Shown: in pieces, positions 1 to 7,101 of the stretch
Layout: each line of letters opens with the position of its first letter
Numbering within the stretch: the stretch's first letter is position 1
Assembly (NCBI RefSeq): GCF_040784935.1
Contig: NZ_CP160680.1
Span: 3,752,501 to 3,816,500 of the forward strand
Length of the DNA stretch: 64,000 nt
Origin: Lewinella sp. LCG006
GTDB lineage: Bacteria; Bacteroidota; Bacteroidia; Chitinophagales; Saprospiraceae
Direction of reading: 5' to 3'
Translations under genes and position numbers: made by a program
The notes under the pieces: model-generated
Told to the model about the DNA's origin: nothing
Seen by the model: the letters and a program-made list of their open reading frames with translations, nothing else
Databases searched by the model: none

Positions 1-256
1 GGTACCAGGCCAGGTCGAGCATCAGGTGGCTGTTGCCTCTTGGGTTTAGTGGGAACTCGAGGCTTGCCTGAACGCCCGTGGAAAGCAATGGCTGAGGGGT
101 GTCCAGGAAAGGGCGGGAGAAATTATAGGTCTGGATGGCCTTGTTCCATTCTGGCGCGTGGAGGTACCCATAGGAAATAGCGGCCGTATAACCCTGAGCA
201 AACAGTGAACTGGCGCACAACAAGACCAAACTGGTCACAAAAAATCCTATCTTCAT
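1..256 (-). CDS. Secreted or outer-membrane protein, N-terminal part only
   Basis: The gene runs off the left edge, so only the first 85 codons are visible. It opens with a clear Sec signal peptide (MKIGFFVTSLVLLCASSLFA, then Q), so the product is exported. The following residues are rich in Tyr, Trp, Pro and Asn, as in Bacteroidetes outer-membrane or surface proteins, but I do not recognise a family. Its ATG overlaps the stop codon of the amine oxidase gene by one base (TAATG), so the two are probably translationally coupled in one operon. Confidence 0.7.
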   Translation of the reverse strand, partial: MKIGFFVTSLVLLCASSLFAQGYTAAISYGYLHAPEWNKAIQTYNFSRPFLDTPQPLLSTGVQASLEFPLNPRGNSHLMLDLAWY

Positions 257-1593
257 TATCCAACGGTATTTAGTAAGTTGATGACTTCCCGGTAGCCAGA
301 TTCTACAGCACCGTGAACAGATTGATGGTGGCCATTAATATTCATCGCTTCTCCGGCGAAGAATAGTTTGTCTTCAAGCGGTTGGGCGGCAATTGCTCGG
401 GCATTGCCCATGCCTACGGTACTAAAGGAATAGGCTCCCCTGATATACGGTTTACGGCTCCAATCCTCAACGTGGCCGGCGACAAAACTAGCACTAGCTT
501 GCCCAGCGTACATGGTGTCCAGCTCTTCCAGCAGCGCTGCGATGATCAGCTCGTCGTTGGCTAGTGCCGAAAGCGCTGCTGCCTGTTCTCCCATGACGAA
601 GGCCAGTAGCACATGGTCGTTCCCGTTTTTACCAACACTCTCATCGGCATAAGCTGCACAAACGGCCCCGCCAATAATGTTTTGGTCAAAGAAACGGGTA
701 CTGAATTTCAGGAAAACCTTCATCCCGGGGCCCATGCCGATGCGATTAAAAGCCTCTGTTTTTTCTGCGGGCAATGGAGGGATAAAATCAATATCACCTG
801 CCTGGAGAACCGTGATCGGGACAGTAAGTATAACCTTGTCCGCAAAATAGGTATTCCCCTGGGTATCGCTTACCGTGATGATGTCATCGGTGTAGTCGAT
901 TGATTTTATCGGCGTGTTTAGTTGGATGTGCTGTTGAATCGGTGTCGCAATTTTTTGATCAATAAGATCGAAAAACGTTGCCGGGAATTTATAGTCTTCT
1001 TCTCCCGAATTCCAGTTTTCTTCTTCACGGTTGTTGTGAAACACCGATAACTGGTCGGCAGATGCACCTTGATCACCCGCGATTTGCTCAATGATGTAGG
1101 CATAATCCTCGTTCAATCCTCGCTGGAGAGCATAATCTTTAAACGAGATATCCGGAAGATCCTCTCCTTCAAAGATATCTGTACTGAGGGGCAGTTCATC
1201 TACCAGTTCGTTTAAGAACCAATACTTCTCGGTGCTTTCATCCAAATTTACTTTTACAACCGAATTTACTGCCAGATCACTGACAATATTGTTGGCTCCG
1301 TGCAGCCATTGGGCACCAGCGTCGAGAGGGTAATCGGCAAAATCTGCAATTTTTCCCATACGCCCCCCATAGCGGCTGTCAGCCTCCAAAATTTTGAATC
1401 TTATACCACGAGCTTGCAGCAGATAGCCTGCATAAAGCCCGGCTGCCCCCGCGCCAATAATGAGCACTTCTCCATCGTAAGTTAAATCAGCAAGGAGCGT
1501 TTCTTCGCTACAGGAGGATAAAAAAGCTTGGGGTAAGAGCAAACTGCCAATGGATAAATAGCTGGAAAGTTGTAAAAAACGTCTCTTGTCCAT
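256..1593 (-). CDS. FAD-dependent flavin amine oxidase, exported lipoprotein
   Basis: This 445-residue protein belongs to the flavin monoamine oxidase family, which oxidises amines with FAD. The dinucleotide-binding motif GAGAAG is at residues 47-52, followed by the ribose-binding Glu70 and GGRMG at 76-80. The C-terminus carries the family's second FAD contact (FFAGEAMN, then GHHQSVHGAVESG). The N-terminus has a Tat-like basic start (DKRRFLQ), a hydrophobic stretch and a lipobox ending at Cys28 (LSSC), so the folded enzyme is probably exported and lipid-anchored. The substrate cannot be read from sequence. It is the first gene of a leftward operon with the partial secreted protein. Confidence 0.85.
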   Translation of the reverse strand: MDKRRFLQLSSYLSIGSLLLPQAFLSSCSEETLLADLTYDGEVLIIGAGAAGLYAGYLLQARGIRFKILEADSRYGGRMGKIADFADYPLDAGAQWLHGANNIVSDLAVNSVVKVNLDESTEKYWFLNELVDELPLSTDIFEGEDLPDISFKDYALQRGLNEDYAYIIEQIAGDQGASADQLSVFHNNREEENWNSGEEDYKFPATFFDLIDQKIATPIQQHIQLNTPIKSIDYTDDIITVSDTQGNTYFADKVILTVPITVLQAGDIDFIPPLPAEKTEAFNRIGMGPGMKVFLKFSTRFFDQNIIGGAVCAAYADESVGKNGNDHVLLAFVMGEQAAALSALANDELIIAALLEELDTMYAGQASASFVAGHVEDWSRKPYIRGAYSFSTVGMGNARAIAAQPLEDKLFFAGEAMNINGHHQSVHGAVESGYREVINLLNTVG

Positions 1594-1671
1594 CAGGAAA
1601 TGTTTATTCTTGGAGATGAATTGACCGCTCTAAGCTAATCATATATTTTTTTACAAAAAGTCTTTCTCACC

Positions 1672-2658
1672 ATGCAGTATCGAACATTAGGAAAAACCGG
1701 TTTTGAAATTTCTGAGCTCTCCTTGGGCACCTGGCAGGTTGGGGGGAAATGGGGAAGTGGTTTTGATGATAAAAATGCCGATGAAATCCTTAATGCAGCC
1801 ATCGACGCCGGCGTTAATTTTATTGATACGGCGGATGTTTACGAAGGGGGACTGAGCGAAACGGCCGTCGGTCGGGTAATACGCCAGCGCTCGGAACGTA
1901 TTTACCTTGCTACCAAATGCGGGCGCCAGATCAATCCACATACCAACGAAGGCTACCAACCCGATGTATTGGTGAAATTTGTAGAAGACAGCTTGCGCCG
2001 GACAGGGCTGGAGTGCCTGGACCTGATCCAACTGCACTGCCCGCCCACGGAAGTATATTACCGCCCAGAAATTTTCGAAACTTTTGAACGGCTTAAAGAA
2101 CAAGGAAAAATTCTCCATCTGGGTGTGAGTGTAGAAAAGGTAGAAGAAGGCCTCAAGGCGATTGAGTTCCCAAACGTAAGTACGGTGCAGATCATCTTTA
2201 ATCTCTTCCGACAACGTCCGGCAGCATTGTTCTTCCAAGAAGCAACAAAACGAAAGGTGGGCATCATTGTGCGCGTACCCCTGGCGAGTGGTTTACTGAC
2301 GGGGCTTTACCACGAAAATACCGTATTTGGGAAAGATGACCACCGCCATTTCAACCGCGACGGCGCTGGTTTTGATAAAGGAGAAACTTTTTCTGGTGTT
2401 GATTATGATTTAGGTTTGGCTGCCGTGGCGAAGTTGAAAGCCTTGTTTCCTGAAGAAAAAAACCTGGCACCGATTGCCTTGCAGTGGATTTTAACGCATC
2501 CGGAGGTAAGTTGTGTTATTCCCGGTGCTTCGAAATTGGCGCATTTGGCTTCCAATTTCTCCGTTTATGATCGCCCAACCCTCAGCGCGGCACAAGTAAG
2601 TGCCATGAATGCGATCTACGAGGAGTATATCCAACCAGAGGTGCATCACTTGTGGTGA
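1672..2658 (+). CDS. Aldo/keto reductase
   Basis: This 328-residue protein is a member of the aldo/keto reductase superfamily, an NADPH-dependent (beta/alpha)8 barrel that reduces carbonyl compounds. The catalytic tetrad is visible: Asp52 and Tyr57 in DTADVYEGG, Lys82 in LATKCG, and His122 in QLHCPP. The nucleotide-binding end is seen in the C-terminal CVIPGASKLAHL segment. It starts 78 bp from the divergent amine oxidase start and converges on the RNA methyltransferase gene with a 13-bp overlap at the 3' ends. The physiological substrate is unknown. Confidence 0.88.
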   Translation: MQYRTLGKTGFEISELSLGTWQVGGKWGSGFDDKNADEILNAAIDAGVNFIDTADVYEGGLSETAVGRVIRQRSERIYLATKCGRQINPHTNEGYQPDVLVKFVEDSLRRTGLECLDLIQLHCPPTEVYYRPEIFETFERLKEQGKILHLGVSVEKVEEGLKAIEFPNVSTVQIIFNLFRQRPAALFFQEATKRKVGIIVRVPLASGLLTGLYHENTVFGKDDHRHFNRDGAGFDKGETFSGVDYDLGLAAVAKLKALFPEEKNLAPIALQWILTHPEVSCVIPGASKLAHLASNFSVYDRPTLSAAQVSAMNAIYEEYIQPEVHHLW

Positions 2659-3122
2659 TGTTGCATCGCCTTTTCGACGACAATGCCGAAACTCACCGCT
2701 ACATTGAGACAATCAGTTTGCCCGAAGCTGGGGATATAAACGGTGGCGTCTAAATGTTGGATGACTTCCTCCGGCAGGCCGTCTTTTTCGCTGCCAAAGA
2801 GGATGAGATCCTCGGCCTGCCAGCTAAAGGCATTCAAGTGTTGGGCATCCTCATTGACGAGCGTGCCCACCTTTCTGCCCGTATAGTTTTGTAGAAAATC
2901 AATGGGGTCTTCTAGCGTGATGATATCAATGTGATTGACCGCCCCGGCGGTCCAAACCCTGGCCATGTGCTCCATATTGGCCCGCCCTTTCTTATTGTCT
3001 GGCGGCGTAAGCAAGCCATTTTGATCGTAAATGTAAATACGCTTAAACCCAAAGAACTCCGCAGAACGAATCATCGATGACATATTGGGCCGGTACTCAG
3101 GAGCGTAAAGCAGCAAATCCAT
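2646..3122 (-). CDS. SpoU/TrmH-family RNA 2'-O-methyltransferase
   Basis: This 158-residue protein is a compact SPOUT methyltransferase of the TrmH/SpoU class, which uses S-adenosylmethionine to methylate ribose 2'-OH groups in tRNA or rRNA. The three family motifs are present in order: the N-terminal RPNMSSMIRSAEFFGF segment with the catalytic Arg, FGSEKDGLPEEV in the middle, and LNVAVSFGIVV at the C-terminus that forms the trefoil knot. There is no extra RNA-binding domain, and its length is like TrmL or minimal TrmH proteins. The target nucleotide cannot be assigned. Confidence 0.85.
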   Translation of the reverse strand: MDLLLYAPEYRPNMSSMIRSAEFFGFKRIYIYDQNGLLTPPDNKKGRANMEHMARVWTAGAVNHIDIITLEDPIDFLQNYTGRKVGTLVNEDAQHLNAFSWQAEDLILFGSEKDGLPEEVIQHLDATVYIPSFGQTDCLNVAVSFGIVVEKAMQHHHK

Positions 3123-3179
3123 GAAAGGGGAAATTGACGAGCCGTAAAGGTAGCAGATTTTTCGCTAGCTAAATTTCTT

Positions 3180-3345
3180 CTTTGAAGTCGGAGGTGGGGG
3201 CGATAGCTATCGGGAGGAAGTCGGAAGTAAGTACTGTTTTCCCATGCCTATTTTAGTTTTCTGCTTCTAGCGAACCTAAAATACTTCCGACTTCCGACTT
3301 CCGACTTCCCACTTCCCACTTCCGACCTGATTATCAGACACTAGC
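3180..3345. repeat. Intergenic cluster of heptamer CTTCCGA-type repeats in both orientations
   Basis: The left part carries GAAGTCGGA and GGAAGTCGGAAGTA; the right part carries TACTTCCGACTTCC followed by further ACTTCC(G/C)ACTT units. The two halves are inverted copies and could fold into a hairpin with about 50 bases between the arms. The same words recur in gaps near 21.87, 56.95 and 57.09 kb. No open reading frame with coding character spans it. Confidence 0.75.
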
Positions 3346-3381
3346 TGAAAAGACAAACCAACAACCAACAACCATCAACCT

Positions 3382-4563
3382 CTAAACACTCTCCTCCTGC
3401 ACCGCCGCTGGTAGCGTTTTCCACAAAATCTTGAGGTCCATCCAGAAGTTGTATTCCAGGGCGTAGCGGATGTCGAGCTGCTTGCGTTCTTCTTCGCTCA
3501 TGTCGCCTTTGCCACGTTTGTTGACTTGCCACAAACCGGTGATCCCCGCAGGAGCGGCAAAGCGCAGGATGGCGTGATCTTCCGTCAGTTGTTCAGCTTC
3601 GTAAAGGGGGAGCGGGCGGTTGCCCACCAGCGACATATCTCCTTTCAGTACATTGAACAGTTGGGGCAATTCATCAATGCTGGTATTGCGAATAAAATGT
3701 CCGATGTGGGTGATGCGAGGATCATTTTTTACTTTAAAAAAAGTACTGGTCTTTTCGTCAAACGCTTCTTCTTCAAAGGTGTAGGCATCATCTTTGACAA
3801 GCACGGTGTAATCCTGCTCTAAAGGCTGTGACCGGAGTGCATTTTTTTCTTCCTCCTCAGGTGTGGTATATTGGTTTAAGTCTTGAAGCTGCTCCACCAG
3901 CTGATCCGCATCTGGGCGCATGGAGCGGAATTTGATGAAATCAAACACTCTAAATCCTTGTCCTGCGCGCTTCGATACATAAAAAATCGGCCCCTTCGAC
4001 TCCAGTTTTATCAATAAAATAACCGTCAATAATAGTGGCGAAAGCAGCAGCAACAAGATGCTGGCTCCAGCAAGGTCCATTGCTCGTTTCCAAAGCGGAA
4101 GCCGCCACTCAAGTTGTGTGATAGCGCTTTCTTTTTTTTCTGGTTTTGTTGTTCTCAGCAGATGGCTTAAGCGACCTTTCAGGTGACGTTGTGCCAGAGA
4201 GAAAAGGACATAATCGGTCACTTTGAATTTTTGGCACAACTGTCGCCACTGCAAGGAAGGATACGGCGCGATCACCACAAAGGGGATACCCGCAAGCGCC
4301 TGCTCCTTGAGCATCCGATGACGAATTTTTTGAAAAGCGCTTATGGTCTCGTCACGCAAATCAAAAAGTACCAAATTTACGTTGGCATTAACCGCATCAT
4401 CAGTTAGTTGTTGCAGAAAAACTTCAGGGGAATCAAATACTGCATAAGGGCATTCAAGGGTCTCGCAAAGCGGAATAAATGCTGCATTGTGCTTGCTGAA
4501 AACATAGACCGATTTGGCGTCCGTATTAACAGCTGAAAAAGTAGAAGTAATTGAATTGCTCAT
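3382..4563 (-). CDS. Undecaprenyl-phosphate sugar phosphotransferase with receiver-like N-terminus
   Basis: The 393-residue product is an initiating phosphoglycosyltransferase of the bacterial sugar transferase family, which moves a sugar-1-phosphate to undecaprenyl phosphate at the inner membrane. One membrane segment lies at 161-186, KFRSM at 211-215, the catalytic Asp-Glu dyad at 297-298 in SIDELPQLFNVLKGDMSLVG, and the C-terminal GITGLWQV signature follows. Residues about 18-136 look like a receiver fold (strand-helix pattern, LVLFDLR with Asp68, IPFVVIAP), replacing the multi-helix N-terminus of WbaP types. I chose ATG 4563, one base after the response regulator stop, over the longer frame from 4650, which would lie inside that gene. 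Confidence 0.88.
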   Translation of the reverse strand: MSNSITSTFSAVNTDAKSVYVFSKHNAAFIPLCETLECPYAVFDSPEVFLQQLTDDAVNANVNLVLFDLRDETISAFQKIRHRMLKEQALAGIPFVVIAPYPSLQWRQLCQKFKVTDYVLFSLAQRHLKGRLSHLLRTTKPEKKESAITQLEWRLPLWKRAMDLAGASILLLLLSPLLLTVILLIKLESKGPIFYVSKRAGQGFRVFDFIKFRSMRPDADQLVEQLQDLNQYTTPEEEEKNALRSQPLEQDYTVLVKDDAYTFEEEAFDEKTSTFFKVKNDPRITHIGHFIRNTSIDELPQLFNVLKGDMSLVGNRPLPLYEAEQLTEDHAILRFAAPAGITGLWQVNKRGKGDMSEEERKQLDIRYALEYNFWMDLKILWKTLPAAVQEESV

Positions 4564-4564
4564 C

Positions 4565-4942
4565 TTAGACCCTTTTGGCTTTGAGGTGATATTGAACCCT
4601 GGCCTCCACTTCCTTGGGGTTGAATGGCTTGGTAATGTAATCGGCGGCACCGGCCTGCAGGCAGTCTATTTTCTCCCCCGATTTGGTAATGCTGGATACC
4701 ATAATCACGGGAATGTCATGGAAAATCACCGAGGATTTCAGCTGGCGGAGCATATCTATGCCACTAATGTCGGGCATTCGCAAATCAAGCAGAATCAAAT
4801 CAGGGAAATAGCCTTCGTCGAGCAACTGCCAGGCTTCGATACCACCATCAGCCATTTTTACCTGATAGCTGGCAGAGAAATAATGAGACAGAAAAGCCCG
4901 CATCATCTCATTATCGTCTACGATGAGTAAATTGTGTTTCAT
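4565..4942 (-). CDS. CheY-like single-domain response regulator
   Basis: This 125-residue protein is a lone receiver domain without output domain. The acidic pocket is Asp9/Asp10, the phospho-acceptor is Asp53 in LLDLRMPD, the switch serine is in MVSS at 81-84, and the conserved Lys105 lies in ITKPFNPKE. It is separated by one base from the downstream sugar phosphotransferase, so the two are surely co-transcribed. A role in controlling polysaccharide initiation through the receiver-like domain of its neighbour is inference. No cognate kinase lies nearby. Confidence 0.92.
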   Translation of the reverse strand: MKHNLLIVDDNEMMRAFLSHYFSASYQVKMADGGIEAWQLLDEGYFPDLILLDLRMPDISGIDMLRQLKSSVIFHDIPVIMVSSITKSGEKIDCLQAGAADYITKPFNPKEVEARVQYHLKAKRV

Positions 4943-5197
4943 AGTGTGTTATTACCTTTCAAATATAGCCGCTGAATTTGAGGCCTCAAGAAATTTTCGG
5001 TGAATGGCAGGAAGAAAACCGTCAGAGGTAGGAAAGGGTAGATAAGGGCAGTTTCACCTCTTTTAACCAGTGTTTTACCATTCATCCCCCAATTGTTACC
5101 CCTCAACGAAGGATGCTCTCTGGCGAACGAAAAAGGCCCACTATACCAAACATGGTGGTTACATTTAGCTTCTAGAAATATTTAAAATCGCCATCCA
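4943..5197. promoter_or_regulatory. Divergent promoter region of the polysaccharide locus
   Basis: This 255-bp AT-richer gap separates the leftward response regulator/phosphoglycosyltransferase genes from the rightward exopolysaccharide operon, so both promoters must lie here. I see no strict TAnnTTTG box; TACATTTA near 5160 is a one-mismatch candidate for the rightward operon. No gene is visible. Confidence 0.45.
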
Positions 5198-6388
5198 TTG
5201 CCTAGTTTATTCGCCAAGATTCCTGAGCGTCTGATGCGCATCACCAGCTCCGGTCGGTACATCGCCGAGGTGGATGGGCTGCGCTTTATGGCCATCATGC
5301 CAGTGCTGGTACAGCATCTCAGCGAGCGTACCCAACGCTATGCTGCGCAGGATTGGGCGACGCCGCTGGCCGACAATTTCGTCGCGTTTTGGGCCAGCCG
5401 GGGCACAATTGGGGTATTTCTCTTTTTTGCTATTTCTGGCTTCATTCTCGGTTTGCCGTTTGCCAAGTACCATCTGCAAGGAGGGCGTAAAGTAGGCTTA
5501 AGCCAATATTTCTGGCGCCGCCTCACTCGCCTTGAACCTCCTTATATGGTCTGGATGGTGATCTTCTTTCTGGTGCTACTAGTGAAAGGTAGCTACAGTT
5601 TTGGCGAACTGTTCCCTCATCTGGGAGCCAGTCTTGGCTATCTCCACAATATCGTTTACGAAGATTACTCGGTCATCAACCCCGTGGCTTGGTCATTGGA
5701 AATAGAGATCCAGTTTTACTTGTTGGCACCTGTACTGGCCTGGATGTTTTTCCGTTGGCCGAATAAGTGGCTGCGGCGCGGCTTGATGGCTGCCGCTACG
5801 ATCGGCATCCTGGTAGCGCAGCAGCGTTTCGGTTGGGTCGCGATGCCCTATAAACTTACCCTGCTCTGGCAGCTTCAGTATTTCCTTGTTGGCTTTTTGG
5901 TGGCGGATTTCTTTCTGGTCGATTGGCAAGGACAAAACAAAGCAAAAGGGGTTCTCGTGTGGGACTTCCTTGCGGTGGCAGCCCTGCTAGTAATGGCGCT
6001 TTCCTGGTCGGCAGAAATGCCTAAGCGCCTCGTCTTTTGTGTGGCTTTATTGGGCTTTTTAGTGGCGGGATTTCGTGGGCGTTTCTTTACAGCCTTCCTG
6101 CGTCGGCCCTGGATTGCGGCCATCGGTGGGATGTGTTACACCATCTACCTTATTCACTTGCCTCTTTTGGAGGGACTGACGCCATTGACCAACAAGCTAG
6201 CCTTCACCAATAGCTTCGGTATTCACTTGTTGTGGCAAGCCCTGCTGTTATTCCCGGTGGTTTTTGTGGTGTCGGCAGCAGGGTTTCTCTGGCTGGAGAA
6301 GCCCTGTATGGACAAGGATTGGCCAGCAAAGTTATGGGCGTGGATTAGAAATTCAAGCCTGGTTTTGAACAATATAAAAGAATCATAA
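5198..6388 (+). CDS. Acyltransferase 3 family membrane protein (OafA-like)
   Basis: A polytopic membrane protein of about 396 residues with the acyltransferase 3 family pattern: EVDGLRFMAIMPVLVQHL at the start, RRLTRLEPPYMVWM in the first loops, and YTIYLIHLPLL near the end, with about ten hydrophobic segments. Members O-acetylate or succinylate surface sugars. It heads the rightward polysaccharide operon and its stop overlaps the next start by one base (TAATG). The start used here is TTG; the first ATG is at 5234 and would remove twelve residues without touching the conserved region. Neither has a clear ribosome binding site. Confidence 0.85.
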   Translation: MPSLFAKIPERLMRITSSGRYIAEVDGLRFMAIMPVLVQHLSERTQRYAAQDWATPLADNFVAFWASRGTIGVFLFFAISGFILGLPFAKYHLQGGRKVGLSQYFWRRLTRLEPPYMVWMVIFFLVLLVKGSYSFGELFPHLGASLGYLHNIVYEDYSVINPVAWSLEIEIQFYLLAPVLAWMFFRWPNKWLRRGLMAAATIGILVAQQRFGWVAMPYKLTLLWQLQYFLVGFLVADFFLVDWQGQNKAKGVLVWDFLAVAALLVMALSWSAEMPKRLVFCVALLGFLVAGFRGRFFTAFLRRPWIAAIGGMCYTIYLIHLPLLEGLTPLTNKLAFTNSFGIHLLWQALLLFPVVFVVSAAGFLWLEKPCMDKDWPAKLWAWIRNSSLVLNNIKES

Positions 6389-7089
6389 TGCAGCATTTTC
6401 TCCTCTTATTGATTGGAAGTATAGTGCTACTGGGGCCGCTATCTGCTCAAGACGAAGTCGCTTTCGACTTGCGCCCGCTGGATGTTTTGCTACAAGAAGC
6501 CGAGCGTAACAGCCCGGTCTTGCAATTTGAAAAAATCGACGCAGAATTGCTCTACAGTGATTTGCGTTTGCTAAAAAAGGAGTGGGCCAATTACATTGCT
6601 GTTTCCGCTTCTTATCAGGTCGGCAATGTTCAGTTTATTGACAACCTCAGTAGTGGCAGTACGCCGGATGTGCGCACGGTTACCCGTGAAAATGTGTTTG
6701 CGGTAGCGGGGGTGAGTGTCCGAATTCCGCTTAGTGATTTTCTTACGAAAAACGAACGTCGTCGTCAGTTGGAACTGCGTCTTGATCAGGAACGCTTCGA
6801 TCTTCATCACAAGGAGTTTGAATTACGTGAACTCGTCATCCGCCAATACAATGACCTCCAGCGTGCCCTCCGCATTTTGGAAATCCGCGACCGCGACCTC
6901 CGCTTCCACGAGCTGGCTACCGAAACGGCGGAACGCTACTTCCGCGAGGGAAGCATGGGCCTCGATGAATACACCAGCACTTTTAACAAAAGCAATGAAG
7001 CCGAAATTCGTTTGGCCGAAGCCCAGCTCGACGCCCAATTGCTGTACCTCCTGCTCAAAGAGCTGGTAGGCGCTGAAATCAAAGCTTAA
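6388..7089 (+). CDS. TolC-like outer membrane efflux protein, half size
   Basis: The 233-residue product has a signal peptide (MQHFLLLLIGSIVLLGPLSA) and then a strand pair plus long charged alpha-helices (RQLELRLDQERFDLHHKEFELRELV and a second set ending AQLDAQLLYLLLKEL; positions about 125-230), the layout of one outer membrane efflux protein repeat. Normal TolC-family proteins have two such repeats and about 420-480 residues, so this is half length. It sits between the acyltransferase and the chain-length protein, so a role in passing polymer across the outer membrane or periplasm is likely but inferred. No classical Wza/OPX protein is encoded in this operon. Confidence 0.7.
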   Translation: MQHFLLLLIGSIVLLGPLSAQDEVAFDLRPLDVLLQEAERNSPVLQFEKIDAELLYSDLRLLKKEWANYIAVSASYQVGNVQFIDNLSSGSTPDVRTVTRENVFAVAGVSVRIPLSDFLTKNERRRQLELRLDQERFDLHHKEFELRELVIRQYNDLQRALRILEIRDRDLRFHELATETAERYFREGSMGLDEYTSTFNKSNEAEIRLAEAQLDAQLLYLLLKELVGAEIKA

Positions 7090-7101
7090 AACCAAGATCA
7101 C

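Noticed and set aside
4514-4930. 138-residue rightward frame
   Set aside because: It is antisense to the response regulator.
5155-5170. Strong -7 box for the polysaccharide operon
   Set aside because: TACATTTA is one mismatch away from the consensus and has no convincing -33 partner; kept only as a weak candidate.
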